A stretch of 64,000 nt of DNA, from assembly GCA_020631735.1 (NCBI GenBank), contig CM036197.1, positions 44,129,880 to 44,193,879 of the forward strand. Direction: 5' to 3'. Position numbers and translations under genes: made by a program. The first letter of the stretch is position 1, and every line of letters starts with the position of its first letter. This stretch comes from Saccharum officinarum. Its lineage: Eukaryota > Streptophyta > Magnoliopsida > Poales > Poaceae. Positions 43,919 to 57,165 of the stretch are shown in pieces. The notes under the pieces are model-generated. The model was not told the DNA's origin, made no database searches, and saw nothing but the letters and a program-made list of their open reading frames with translations.

Positions 43919-44339
43919 ATTCATGACAACACTTAGATTTAGAAGATTTAAGAGTTGAGGTTTTCGAACATGCTTGGTTCACATAAGCAAAAAGTTGTAA
44001 GCACAAGGGGTTAGAAATTGCTTATGTGTTCCAAGCCAACTGAGTGTACTCATAAGATAAAACATGAAGAGTTAGTACACATAAGGCATAGCTCACACGT
44101 AATCGGAGTAAGGCACGGAAGCACAGCCTTATGAGCGAGAAAATGCAGGGCGAGAAAACATGATATAACACGTAATCGAATAAAACATGATATAACATAA
44201 AGTCTCACAAGCTCATAGTCACAAAATATAGGGCGAGAAAATAAACATGATGCATGAATGTAACACACATGGAAAAATGAAATCCTCTATCAACACTCTC
44301 CCTGAATCTACTCTCTCTCCCCCTTTGACATCAAACGCC
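43919..44339 (-). other. Spacer between env-position ORF and PPT
   Basis: AT-rich noncoding sequence of the copia element; nothing recognised. Confidence 0.5.
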
Positions 44340-46770
44340 AAAAACTAAACTAAGGATCCGACGGGGGAACAGAAGCTGTCGTGTCGGGTGCCGAGGAGCG
44401 TAGAGTGATCACGAACTGTGAAGTATCCTACTCAGACTCTAAACTGTCAGGCTGACCCTCTCTAGATAGACGTGGCAATGATGTGGTATGGGTCTGTAGA
44501 GCAGGTGCAGGAACTGAAGGTATAGTAGCAACAATAGGAGCAGTCACTGTCGCCTGAGCCTGAAAGACACCAAGAGTAGGAGGATCTGTCGATGCAACTG
44601 ACGATGGCACAGTCTCTGTAGTCCCGGCCCTTGACACTGGAGGAAAAGCAGTCTCGGAAGCTGACATCCCTGTAGTGGTCTCAACAGTAGTGTGCGAGGG
44701 TGTCGGCTGACAAGTCAGCTCACTGTAGGAGGCACTCAAATTAGGGAAAGGAGTGCCCGAGAGAAGGTGAGGTCTAGGCTGAGCTGGTGGAGTGAACCCT
44801 GTCTGAATAGGAGTGTAGCTCGGAGACTGGAAAGTCTGAGGAACCTGCTGCTGGGGAGAGGTGAACTGAAAGCTCGGCTGTCCCTGACTCTGAGGTCCAC
44901 TAGACTGTAGTGCTAGAGTCAGGACAGACGGTGGTGGAGGTACCCCAACAGTGACAAGGTGTCACAAGAGCTTAAGATACTTCTGCTGGGTGGCTGCCTG
45001 CTGCCTCTACATCTTGAACTGCTACCTCTAAAACTCCAGCTGCTGCCTCTGGAACTCGTCCTAACGAGCCTGAATCTGAGCAAATGCGGCAGCTGTGTCC
45101 TGAGCCTGTCTCTGCATCTGAACCTCCTATCTCTCCTAGGCCTGGGTCAGCCTCTCAAGTATAACCATCATGGCTGGGTTTGAGCGGGAGGCTGAGCCTA
45201 AACCACCGGCCTCATGGTCGTGAGGCCGAGGAGAGCGGTACCGGGGGATGGGCTGGTAATCCTCGTCTGTGCTGTCAGTAGCAACATCCTCAATTGGATC
45301 AGCTGGTTGAGCATCAAGATCTACTAGCTTGGCCTCAGCAAGACCCTCAATGGTCTCGTCCTGCTCAGCAGCTATCTCTGGAACCTCTGGCCTCTGACGC
45401 TGTCCTGGGCGAGGTGCCTGCTCTCTGGTCACTAAAGCCCACAGCTGTCGAATATCATACTCTGAAAAAGCTGTAGTGGTATCAGATATCTCAGCTCTAA
45501 TCTCTGCAGGCAGGTCACATGCAGATCTAATAAGAAAACAGATCCAATGGGCATAAGGAGCTGCCGGTGACCCTTGAATCCCTCTGCCAAAGTATCCTCC
45601 ATCTCACATAGCATCAGATCTCAAATATCGAACGGTGTCTGTGAGATGAGGTGATGCACCACCCATAACTGCATACGGGTCAGTCCCTCTCTATATCCCA
45701 GCCTCGGAAGAAGTGTCATCCTCACAATAGCATCTAGTACTCTAGCTAGGGGTGTCAGGCTGGCAAGTGTACGTCTAGATCCCTCACCAAACGGCTCACG
45801 GAAGTAGGGTCTGATCATGTCTGTGGGTGACACTGTCCTGCCATGAGGACGTCTCGGAGGTGCAGTCTGGCCAAAGCACAGCTGGTGTATCTTCGTCTCT
45901 GAAGCTAGGAGTCTGAGGATCTCCCGTACCCTGGTGCTGTACAGTCTACGGTCACGGCCTCAGAATGCAAAGTGTATAAACTCATGTGCTAGGTCAATCC
46001 AAAGTGAAGAGTAAAACTCTCTGACCCAAGTCCCGCAGTAGGCTCCAGTCCGTCCAAGAAGATCTGACAAGCCAGGTAGAAAGGACAGGTGTGGACGGAG
46101 CTGCTCACCAACTACCTCAACTAGAACCTCCAGTCAACAGACTCTCTGATGTCTGAATGCAATCCCGCTATCAACATAGGCTCTGTAGAAGTCCTCGTGC
46201 AGAGGTGTGTAGAAGCCCTCTGAAGCCCGAGGATCCCGCTGAGGTGGGAACCACCGACTAACCTCAACGAACCTGAGAGCCTGTACCTGACACGTTGTAG
46301 CTCCTTTGAGGTCAAAGTGCTCAACTGGTGGGTGACCTCGAGCCCTAGGAGGTGGACGACCTCCACGACGCTAGCCCTCTGGCCTAGGAGTCACTTGAGC
46401 TCACGTACGTCCTGAGCGACGACGCTATGGAGAGTGAACTGTCTGCTCCTCTGTCTCCTCTAGGTCCTCTGTGGGCTGCTCTGCAGGTGCATCCTCGGTA
46501 TCTTCTGTGGCCTCAGTACCGAGCTGTCAATCTTCAAGGTGAAAGCGACGCTCTCCAATACAAATCCCACTACTCCTGCCACCTCTCTCTGCTAGCTCTA
46601 CTGCATCTGCAACTGCCTGAGCCACCTCTACCTTTATGAGTGTCCTCTTTCTCTTCTTGGTGGCTATCTTGACTCACTTGCCACGAGCCACCTCTGTCCT
46701 CCTGGGAGGACTTTCGTCCCCGTCACTAGGTGCACCACCAGCATTCTTGCAACGAACCATACTAACAAAC
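44340..46770 (-). pseudogene. Degenerate ORF in the env position of the copia element
   Basis: On the minus strand a reading from an ATG near 46770 (MVRCKNAGG) runs for about 800 codons, mostly in one frame but with many stops. Open pieces lie at 46366-46121, 45833-45621, 45614-45432, 45432-45136 and 44739-44428. It starts with a basic, charged region, passes through a middle with LDAIVRMTLLPRLGYREGLT and MQLWVVHHLISQTPF, and ends in Ser/Thr/Pro-rich sequence. It resembles the unnamed third ORF found downstream of pol in large grass SIRE/Maximus elements. No signal peptide or membrane segment is evident, so the position is env-like but an envelope role is not supported. Many stops are TAG or TGA that fit C-to-T change in CAG, CGA or TGG codons. 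Confidence 0.6.
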
Positions 46771-48305
46771 TGCTACGACTGAGAAAATCTAAATAGTGAC
46801 AGATGGTGTACTGACACTTATGAGGCTTGGCCTCAATCCGTATCCGCAGGCTTAGCCTCGGATTCACAGCTGATCACCTCGGATGAGCGAAACACCGATG
46901 AAAGGAAGAAGATCTTGACACGCTAGGGTTCCCCAGAAACGATGAGCGAAACCCTAGAGTACCGATGAGATCAAGGGTTTTATTAGAAATTCACCAGAAA
47001 AACATCGGCAAACCCTAATTCAAGGCAATGAAATCACCTTGCGGAGTCGAAAACGCGCGAAGAACCCTCGACGAAGAATTTTCGCAAGGCTTCGCGACGA
47101 GAAGGGTTAGGTCTCTACGGGAGAACAGCGGCTGCGGTGGCGCGGGTTAGCGGGCACGGGCGTGAGACGGCACGGTGACTCGGAGCAGCAAGCGCGGGCT
47201 TGGGTGCGGTGGCGCGCGTGGCAGAGCGGCAGCTGTGGCGGCGGCGCGGGCAGCGAGCGCGGGCACACGGCGGCGGCGCGCGGACAGTGAGCACGGGCGT
47301 GGATGCGGTGGCGTGCGTGGCTGCGGTGGCACGCGGGGCGGCTCTAGTGGCGCGTGCGACTGTGGTGGCGTGCAGGGCGGCTCCGGCTGCAGCGACGCTC
47401 GGAGACACGGCGAGGACGGCTAGGGCAAGAGCTTTGGCAGGCGACGGCGGCGGCGAATGGAAAAGAAAACGAGATCTGAACGTACGGTTAAAAGGCTAAG
47501 ATCCGCTTTTCGCGCGATGACCGGACGCGGTGGTCGCATGACCGAACGCGGTGGGGCAGCGTCCGGTTAGGCATGATCGGACGCTGACAGAGTCCAGTCA
47601 GAGATTGCCCGGGAAACTCAAGCGCATGACCGGACGCGGTGGTGGTGGCCAAGACCAGACGCGGTGGTCAGCAACGACGCGTCCGGTGCAGCATCCGGTC
47701 ACAGATCCTGGAGAAGTTCTTCGGGATGACCGGACACGCTGGTGGTCGCCGGAACCGGACGCAGTGGTGAAGCAGCACCGCGTCCGATGCAGCGTCCGGT
47801 GCAGCGTCTGGTCGCTGTTTAACGCCTTTCTTCAATTCGATCTTCGATGCGACTTCTCCCAATCAAGTTCCAATTCAAAGAGACTCAAATAAACACCAAT
47901 TAGAACCTGATATGAGTGACCTCACTCAAACCCTTAAGTTTCTCAAAGTATTTTGCCTTAGGCTAGTATTATTTTTAAGAAAATACGCAATAAACACCCG
48001 AGGAGCAACGTATGGCCATGCAATAGAGTTTATGAACCCTTGGGAGCTTCAAATGCTCTCTCTATTTATGGACGAACACAGAGGTTACTCAAAGCTAAAC
48101 CGAAAAGAAACGACAAAGCAACAACCATGCATATGCAATGCAAAGCGAGAAGGAAGATTAGGCTGCTTGTCAAGTTTGATCCACGGTTAGGCTTCTTCAC
48201 TCCTCTAAAGGAGGGTTATCGTAACCGTGTTGGACAAGTTCTAGATGCATTGCGGGAAATTAAACATGACATATAATACAATGCAATGCAAGGGACAACA
48301 CAAAC
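46771..48305 (-). other. Spacer between pol and the env-position ORF, with GC-rich block
   Basis: Between the pol stop and the third ORF. Contains a CpG-rich palindrome array (47515-47830) and, closer to the third ORF, a 350-bp GC-rich stretch (47110-47460) of gcggcggcg/gcgcgg composition. It may be the leader and promoter of the third ORF; no TATA box was found. Confidence 0.5.
47515..47830. repeat. Internal array of ACCGGACGCG-type units
   Basis: About ten variants of gaccggacgcggtggt and gcgtccggt in 300 bp, related to the LTR arrays but with a GGTGGT rather than palindromic continuation in many units. It lies outside any LTR. Confidence 0.8.
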
Positions 48306-51300
48306 TCATTTTTTAAAGTTACTAGAGTCAAGCACATTTAGTTCACTTCTCAACCTACAAAAGGTAGCCTCATCTAAAGGTTTAGTGAAGATATCCGCTA
48401 ATTGATTTTCACTTCTTATACCTTCTAGTGATATATCATTTTTAGCAATATGATCTCTTAGAAAGTGGTGGCAGATATCAATATGCTTGGTGCGTGAGTG
48501 TTGTACCGGATTATTAGCAATTTTAACGGCACTTTCATTGTCACATAAAAGTAGCACCTTTTCAAGAACAACTCCATAGTCTAGGAGGGTTTGTTTCATG
48601 TATAAGATTTGTGCACAACAAGCCCCCGTAGCAATGTATTCCGCCTCGGCGGTGGACAAAGCCACACTATTTTGCTTCTTAGATGACCAAGATACTAAGG
48701 ACCTCCCAAGCAAATGGCACCCTCCGGATGTGCTTTTTCTATCAATTTTGCAACCGGCATAATCCGAATCGGAATAGCCAACTAGTTGGAATCTAGCTCC
48801 TTTGGGGTACCAAAGACCAATGCTTGGGGTGTACTTAAGATATCTTAAAATTCTTTTTACGGCACTTAGGTGAGGTTCTTTAGTGCACGCTTAAAAGCGA
48901 ACACACATGCACACACTAAACATGATATCGGGCCTAGATGCGGTAAGGTACAATAAGCTACCAATCATAGAACGGTAGAGAGTTTGATCAATTGGTTTAC
49001 CTCCCTCATCTAGGTCGAGATGTCCATTAGATGGCATTGGGGTCTTGATTGGCTTACACTCTTCCATCTTGAATCTTTTGAGAAGATCCTTGGTTACTTT
49101 TCTTGAGAGATGAAAATCCCTTCTCTTATTTGCTTGACTTGAAAACCAAGGAAGAATGTTAGCTCACCAATCATTGACATCTCGAACTCCTTTGACATCA
49201 ATTCACCAAATTCTTTGCAATAATCTTCATTTGTTGACCCAAAGATGATATCATCAACATAGACTTGACAAATGAAGATCTCTCCATTAAGCTTCTTGGT
49301 AAATAGTGTGGTGTCAACCTTCCCAATAGTGAAGCCCTTCTCAATGAGGAAGTCCCGGAGGTGCTCATACCATGCTCTAGGGGCTTGCTTGAGCCCATAT
49401 AGCGCCTTGGACAACCTATAAACATGATTAGGATATCTAGGGTCTTCAAACCTGGGAGGTTGTTAAATATAGACTAGTTCATTTATGAAGCCATTTAAAA
49501 ATGCACTTTTCACATCCATTTGATATAGTTTCATTTCATGATGCGATGCATATGCAAGAAGGATACGAATGGCTTTAAGTCTTGCAACGGGTGCAAAGGT
49601 CTCTCCAAAATCAAGACCTTCAACTTGAGAGAACCCCTTTGCAACTAGTCTTGCCTTGTTCCTCACTACTACGCCTTGATCATCTTGCTTGTTGCGGAAC
49701 ACCCACTTGGTTCCAATGACTCTTACACCTTTTGGATGCTCTTCAAGTGTCCAAACTTGATTGCGGGCGAAGTTGTTCAATTCTTCGTGCATGGCATTCA
49801 CCCAATCCGGATCTTGAAGAGCTTCTTCTACATTCTTAGGTTCAAGACAAGAGACAAAAGAGTGATGTTCAACAAAAGAAGCAAGCTTTTGAGATCGAGT
49901 CATTACACCCTTTGTAGGACTCCCTATGATGAGATCTTGTGGATGTGCTTGAAGTAGAGGTGAGTTTCTTCTATCAACCACTTGAGGAGAGGGTTGGAGA
50001 GCATCAACATCTTGAGCTTGTGCCTCGGCTTGTTCATGAGAGACATGAGTATCTTCATTTTCAACTCTCTTATTCTTATCATCATCTTGAGGCACATGTG
50101 ATGAAGATAGTGGATTGACAATTTGTACATCGTCTTCATCATCTTTAGGCTTGATGTATCCCACCGGCATGTTCTTCATTGCCTCTCTCAATGGTTCATC
50201 ACCTACACATCACAATTCTCAATTGCTCCTTGGGAGCCGTTAGATTCATCAAATTCCACATCATATGTTTCTTCAACCAAACCGGTGGCATATTTAAATA
50301 CTCTATATGCTTTGGACTTTGATGAGTAACCAACAAGAAAACCAATATCACAACGTCTTTGAAACTTCCCTAGGTGTTGACGCTTCTTGTAGATGTAGCA
50401 TTTGCAACCAAACACCTGGAAGAATGAGACATCCGGCTTCTTCCCATTTAGCAACTCATAGGGGGTCTTGCCAAAAAACTTTTGTAGGAAGAGACGATTT
50501 GAAGCATAGCATGCGGTGTTGATTGCCTCGGCCCACAATTTCTCCGGTGTGTTGTACTCATCTAGCATTGTTCTTGCAAGGGTGATCAAGGTCCAGTTCT
50601 TTCTCTCAACTACACCATTTTGTTGAGGAGTGTAGGTTGATGAAACTTCATGCTTGATTCCAATTTCATCACAATAAGCTTCAATATTTGTGTTGTCAAA
50701 CTCTTTGCCATTGTCACTTTTAATCTTCTATATCTTGACTTCAAATTCATTTTGAGCTCTCTTTGCAAACTTCTTGAAGCAATTTGCCACTTTGGATTTG
50801 TCATGAAGAAAGAAAGTCCAAGTGTATCTTGAGTAGTCATTCACAATCACTAGGCAATAGAGATTTCCACCCAAGCTCTTGTAAGTTGTAGGACCAAACA
50901 AATCCATGTGTAGAAGTTCTAACACTCTTGATGTTGACATGTAAGCTTTGGTTGGATGAGTATTTGCAACTTGTTTGCCGGCTTGACATGCACTACAAGG
51001 TTTGTCCTTCTCAAACTTTACATCCTTCAAACCTCTCACTAATTCTTTCTTCAATAGCTTGTTGATAGTGTTCATTCCAACATGAGAAAGCCTCCTATGC
51101 TAAAGCCACCCAAGTGTGGTTTTGGTGAACAAACATGTCATCAAGTTTGCATCTTTGGAGGTGAAGTCAACAAGATAGAGATTATTATATCTAAAACCTT
51201 TGAAAATTATTTGCTTGTCATCTATCTTTATAACTACCACTTCATTAGGAGTGAATAAGCATTGGTAGCCAAGGTCACAAAGTTGCCCAATGGATAGTAA

Positions 51301-51528
51301 GTTGAAACTCAATGAAGCAACATAGAGCACATTTGAAAGAGAGTGATCATTTGATATTGCAATCTTGCCTATACCCTTGACTTTGCTCTTTGAATTGTCC
51401 CCAAATGTGATCTTTTCTTGACATACCACATTCTCTTCAAGTGAGGTGAACATACGAGGATCACCGGTCATATATTGAGTGCAACCACTATCAATAACCC
51501 AATGAGATCCACTGGTCTTATAGTTCAC
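48306..51528 (-). pseudogene. Copia pol, multiply broken
   Basis: Minus-strand fragments in order: protease motif (VIDSGCTQYMTG) and GAG-pre-integrase (51528-51100), integrase (51075-50728, 50589-50203), RT (50191-49463 and 49414-49094, with YVDD), RNase H (48713-48306, with TAEAEY and DNESA). Breaks are single stops near 51099, 50732, 49462 and 48890 and a one-base loss near 49110. Most stops fit CAG/CAA-to-TAG/TAA or TGG-to-TAG changes, that is C-to-T or G-to-A transitions. Domain order and motifs are Ty1/copia. It cannot encode a working enzyme. Confidence 0.92.
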
Positions 51529-51542
51529 CTACACACAAGAGA

Positions 51543-51772
51543 TCAAGCTTTTTGTTTAGGGACCCAAACTTGAGAGGGACCCTTGACTTTCTCAACTAGT
51601 GACTTGGCAACCCATATTTTCTTAAGCCTATTCTTGTTGGGGGGACCCAAGAACATGACTTTTATCTTTCCACTTGAATCTTTTCTAAGCATGTAATGAG
51701 CATTGAAAGCAAAGGGTCTAGCATGCTTGGGCAAGGGTTGTGGTGGTGGAGTTTTGCATTCATGAGCAAAAT
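51543..51772 (-). pseudogene. Copia gag C-terminal part, separated by an insertion
   Basis: Encodes the second half of the second gag zinc knuckle (HEC) and a tail ending VWVPKQKA, like the gag end of the young copia element (KWVPKLH). The first half of the knuckle is at 57166 onwards. The 5.4-kb insertion splits the knuckle between the two. Confidence 0.85.
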
Positions 51773-54700
51773 TGTAACACCCCAGGTGTTTATCACTCAT
51801 TAAGTAGTGGGTTTGAGCTTAAACATGATAGATTAAGTGGAGATGACAATGTCAAGGTCAACCTATGAAGATGAGCCTGACCTAAAGTTGGATGTTGCAC
51901 CATTGCTTTACATATAGGCCATTTTCAAGGATATATGCTTGGATAGTGTTATTACAATATATTCATGTGTCTCACCTTAGTACCTATCTATATTGATTCC
52001 TGGAAAAGTTTCATGAAGTTTGGAATCAAAAAGTCACATGAAATGATAAGTTATATGCTTGTTTGGATTATAACTAAAACATGCCTTACATCCCATGGTA
52101 ACTAGTGTTTATGCAACATACAAATGCAACATGTGCAACACAGCTTGGACACATGTGGAACACCCTAGTGGAACATGTGTAGCTTGTATCTTGAAGCAAA
52201 CACATGAAACAATTGAAATATGGCCTTGAAACAAGCACTACAATTATAGTGACTTCTATGTTTCAGTGCATGTGAGGCCTACACTTTTGTGCAACCTATG
52301 CGTGGTGTGTATGTTTGGTCTCTACAACACCTTAACTACACTTAGGACACTTAATGGAACAATGTTCATGTTGATCATTTTACCTAAATGTGCTTCTAAG
52401 TGATGGTTGACCCTATATGGACCCTAGAACACTTTTGTTTGACCATTTCCAAAGTGTGACCTATAAGCTTTGCATGACTATGCACCCCTTTACAAAGTTC
52501 TAGAGAATTTTATAAGGAACAAACTTTATTTAAGAGTCAAGTCATGAAAAGTGTGTGGAAAGTGCTCAAAAAGGGCCCACAAGTCAGAATTTGGACTGTT
52601 TCCAACACTTAGAAATTTCTAAGCCTGGAAATTCATCGTCATCGACATTGGCATCTCACGTTCTCTGAATTTTGTTGAGTAACTCAAGTTGACCCAAAAA
52701 TGAAAGTTGGAAATAATTCATTGGAGAGCAACATGTAAAATTTTGGGACCAATTTGACCAGGTTTGGAATTGCAAAGTCCCAAAAATCGAGCCCTAGTTT
52801 AACGTGTTGACACTGGTGAATTGGGGACGGATTATCTCCTAATCTACAACACTAATGACCATGACCTTTAAATAGAAAATGTAGAGCATGGTATGGGCTT
52901 CAACTTTGGTTTTAGGTCCAAGACCCAGATCGGCCCAGAGCAAGCCCAAATTTGGACTCCAACCGGACCACTTCACTGCCTGCCACGTGGTCGATGAAAT
53001 GCCGCAATGGCCGCCGCGTGCCCTGAGCGTGGCCGCCATGCAGAGCTGCCGCGCGCCCTCCATCGTGCCAGCACCGCTGCAGCATGCCCCTACGCCTGCT
53101 CGAAGTGGAGAAGCACCAGAACGCATTCACTCGCCCCTCCACTCCGCCGTGTTCGCCTCCATCTCCACTCCCTCTCGCTACCTGCCTCTCGCTCTCTGTA
53201 CTCGCGCAGCGCATGTGGACGGACGTCCGCCATGGACGAGTGAGCCGAGCTCGTGTCCGCGCTGCAGTTGTCACTGCTGCGTCGGTCCCGAACCAAGTAA
53301 AGCACTGCCACCGTCTACGCCTCATCATGCTCCATCCCTAGCGTGAGCTCTCCATCAGCATCCCTCTCTTCCGGCTGCCGTGGAGCCTCACCGCCGAGGC
53401 TGCGCCCCTGCTTGCTGCACGCGCACGTGGGCGGGAGCCCACGACCCGCCACGGGCCAAGCTAGTAGCACCGGCGAATTCACCGGCCCAAGAGGAAGCCC
53501 CCGCGCCTTTCCCCGCCTCGGCAGCGCCATCGGAGCACCGCCGCCGTCAGCATGGCTGCCGCCGAGCCTCCAGTGTTGCTGGCTGCCGCCGCCCCAGCCG
53601 AGCCGAGCCGAGGCCACGGGCCAGCGCCGGTCAGTCCATCCTGGCCATGTCGCGAGCACCCCAGGTGCGCAAGAGGTGACTCGGCCCTCTTCGGTCCCTG
53701 CCCGCCGCCGGTGAGCCGCCCAAGGCCGAAGGCCGAAGGCCAAAGTCCGAGCTCGTTCTCTGCTTCATCTACGTGAAGAAGAAGGGGTGAGAGTATGACA
53801 TGTGGGTCCCGCCCGACTTCATTTGGTGCCCGAATTTATAGATTTTTCTTTTATCTTGTAAAATCTATATCTCATATTTGGTAGCTCCAAAAATTATGCA
53901 ATTTGTTTTGTTGGAATCCTTGTGAAGTGCTCTGCATGTTAGGGTAATCGGTTGTGCCATGCATGCATGTGTTTGTGCTATAGAAATTCATTAGTGAAAA
54001 GTGGTTTTGGAAATGGATTAACTTGCTTTCATCAATATATGGAGTTTTAGAACTCTAAAAATAGTGATTCTTGTTTTGTTAATTTTGTGATGACATGTAC
54101 TTGCTAGGAAAAATATTAAACACACTAGTTGTTCACTGTTTTCTTAAGGTTTTGATTTGACCTTGATAAATAAGGAAATCTACATTATATTGCTTGTCAT
54201 TTTTATATCTTGAGTTGTATTGCTCCAAATGATGTGAAATTTTTATGGTAGACTTTCCATGCTATGAATGTACTGTGGTATAAATTTCATGGTCATTGCT
54301 TACTGTATGATCAAGTTATTGATTTAATTTGTTTATGGCTTGATAAATAGTTTATAAATAATATATAAATGATAAAATGGAAAATGTTATTCCATTAGCT
54401 TAGTATGATGTTTATATATCATATTGATTCATGCTAGGGCCATGTGTTCATAGAAAATATGGAGTTTTAGGTTTAACTTGCTCTCACATGATTTATTGCC
54501 ATAGCCATTTGTCTTTTTCATAGAGGTTGATATATATGTCCAAATGGTTTGAAATTTGTACAGTAAACTATTGAGAGCATGTGTAAGCCACTGTAATTTT
54601 GGTAGAATTTATTGTGCAATTTTGTTAGGTGTTCATAATTCCACCTAATTATCTAAATAAATTAAGAATATGCATTAAAAGAATTTATATAGGAATGGAC

Positions 54701-57160
54701 AATATGTTTTATGGTGTTCATTGGTCATGTGTGACATGTTGGTAAAGTTGGTTTTGTCCAATTATATGTTTGCAACATAAGTTAATAATTATTTCTTGCA
54801 AATGAGGCATCTAGACAGATCTGGAAACTTAGCAAAGTTCTTCATGATAATGTGCTTTGTTGAAAAACTTGTTTATACAAAAGTTGTATATAATTTATGT
54901 ATCTAGCTGCTTTTAAAATTTGGTGGCATTTGGCCATGTGGTTTAGGAGTTATAGCTGTTTAAAGTTGGGTTACAGAATTACTTGCTCTCTGTCTTGTTA
55001 GACCAGTTTCTGTGTTTGTGTAAATTTGACATGTTAAACTTTGGAATCATGCTGTGATGATTATAAATTAAATGTAGAGAATTTCATAAGCTTTCCATAA
55101 TATCTTTTTTCAAGTCATTTGGATTTATAAAACTCCAGATATGATTGAATTATGAAACTACTGTTTGCTTGTCCAGAAATGGATAAATTTCAATTATAGT
55201 TGTTTGCTTGTATATTGTTAAGTGTGACTTATGCCTTTGAGGGTAGTTAAGTTAATACACATGAGATATTGTAAAACCTTGTGTGCCATGCCTAATATGC
55301 TTGTCATCTTTTATATTAGGTTGGGTGATGTTTATTTAAGCAACATAAAGTGTCTATGCATGTGGAGTATAATATGGTGTTTGTCTTGTTTACTGTATGT
55401 GATGCATTGTCCATTATACTTCCATGTATTCATGCACTTGCATCTTGCATCTCATATAGGTACGCTAGCAGAAACGTGTGAAGGAAATGGCGTTGGAGCC
55501 AAACCCGAAGACGGTGTTTGGTGGATCCATCCCGAAGGTAGAAAGATCGGACGAGTGCTAGATTGGAGGATGCTCGCCAAGCGGGTTTCATCTGACATAC
55601 TCTAACTTGAGTCGGATCCCAGGCAAGCCCCGGAGCATTATAAGCCTCCTATCTTTAAAGCAATTAATTCTATATATGTTATAAGTATTGTTGCATTAAG
55701 TGGTAGGAGTTGGTTGGAAACCCTTGCTGCATTATATCATTCCTTGTCCAGATATATGAATCCTTGAATCCTACATAGACTAGGATCGAGTAGATGCTTA
55801 GCCCTGCTTTAAGCGGTAGAAGTCAAGTGATTTCCTGTCACCTGCGAGATATAGGAATATTCATATATGGCACGGTTGGCTATAATTGCTATCGTGAAAT
55901 GGAACCATGTGTTAATAAAATAAAATGAGACCGGGCGGGATGACGATAGTGAAGCAACAAGGCATGGAGGTCTTGGGTGTGGATCTATCTCCGTCTGAGT
56001 CATTTAAGGACCGATTCGTTGTACGTCCTTGAGTCATATTGAACGCAGTCTAACACTTAGTTGGCCGGATAAGTCGTTCCAACCGCGAAGCCGAGTAATG
56101 CGGTTCAGGCCGAGAATCGAATGGTAGGTCGCATCTTGGAGGAGAGTAAGGATGTGCTTGGGGACATTGGCATGAGACTAAGGGGGGTTAGAGTCCCTAT
56201 CACCTGGCAGAGTGTTGCCCTTGGGGATGCGGCATCATTCGAACCCGCGACTCCTGAATTGTACGAAAGGTGGCTTATGCGACCCTGGCAGGGGCCTACG
56301 CGGTGAGTGTTAGAAATACCCCTCTAGCTGGATAGGAATTCGATTCGAATCGCCATCGCTCCCGGTTAGTGAGCACTTGACTTGAGCAGCGGCAACGTAG
56401 ATTCCATTAAATTGAACGGATGGTTAATTGGATAACGATGGAAAGGTTGCCTCAATTTATACCTGCTATGGTTAATATTGTTTGCTCCTAATAAAGTGAG
56501 TGCTCTAGTACAGGTTCTAATATAGATGATAGGTTAATGATAATTAACTTGATGCTTAAGCATTAATGATTGATCATCTATATTAAGCTTTTATGCAAAA
56601 TATTGTCAAGCTAGCCCCACTTTATATCAGCCTTGCATGATCCTTGGTGTCACTTTATTTTCTAGTTTCTGACGGGTAAGTCTAGCTGAGTACCTTCTTG
56701 TACTCAGGGTTTTATTCCTCACTTGTTGCAGGTTGTGATGTATCATGGTGGCTGCAAGAGTTGGTTGGCTCCTGCCTTAGTGGCGGAGTGTGATCACGGG
56801 CATGATCCTTCTGAGTTATCTTCTCTCTAATGCTTTTGTTGGAAGTCGACTTTGGTACTGGCATGTATTTGAAATAAGGGTGTTGTTAGTTTCAAATTAC
56901 TTTGCTTCCGCTACTTTTGAACTTAAGTTGTAATAACTATATTGAACTCCGATGTATATATATTGAATTACTTGTGAAATGGATGTAACATGTGACTTGT
57001 TATATTGAATTACTACGATCTTGGCTTGTATGTTGGTTGGTTTGAAATCCCTCGTGATTTCATTGGACTACCGGAGTTATATGGGCTCAAGTGCGAGAAT
57101 TTGATCACTCCGGTGATTGTTTCTGTACTTGTGCTCTTATAATTTGGACGGTTCTGTTAC
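51773..57160 (+). mobile_element. 5.4-kb insertion, probably a solo LTR of a gypsy element
   Basis: The insertion begins TGTAACACCCC and ends GGTTCTGTTACA, so the ends are inverted TGTAACA/TGTTACA with TG...CA. The five bases AAAAT flank it on both sides (51768-51772 and 57161-57165), and removing it restores continuity of the gag zinc knuckle. No internal gag, pol, PBS or PPT was found and no long direct repeat was seen within it. A very long solo LTR, as in Tekay/Del chromoviruses, is the simplest reading; a large non-autonomous (LARD) element is the alternative. Strand is a guess from the TGTAACACC start. Confidence 0.7.
52960..53790. other. GC-rich block inside the 5.4-kb insertion
   Basis: About 830 bp of CpG- and GCC-rich sequence in an otherwise AT-rich element (54000-57000 is strongly AT-rich). 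It has overlapping open frames on several frames, as expected from composition alone, and no recognised domain. It may be a promoter CpG block or a captured host fragment. Confidence 0.4.
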
Positions 57161-57165
57161 AAAAA

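Noticed and set aside
44340..46770. Retroviral envelope gene
   Set aside because: The position fits, but no signal peptide, cleavage site or membrane segment could be seen, so only the location is env-like.
52888..53346. 152-residue ORF in the 5.4-kb insertion
   Set aside because: Same composition effect: several overlapping ORFs on both strands and no domain.
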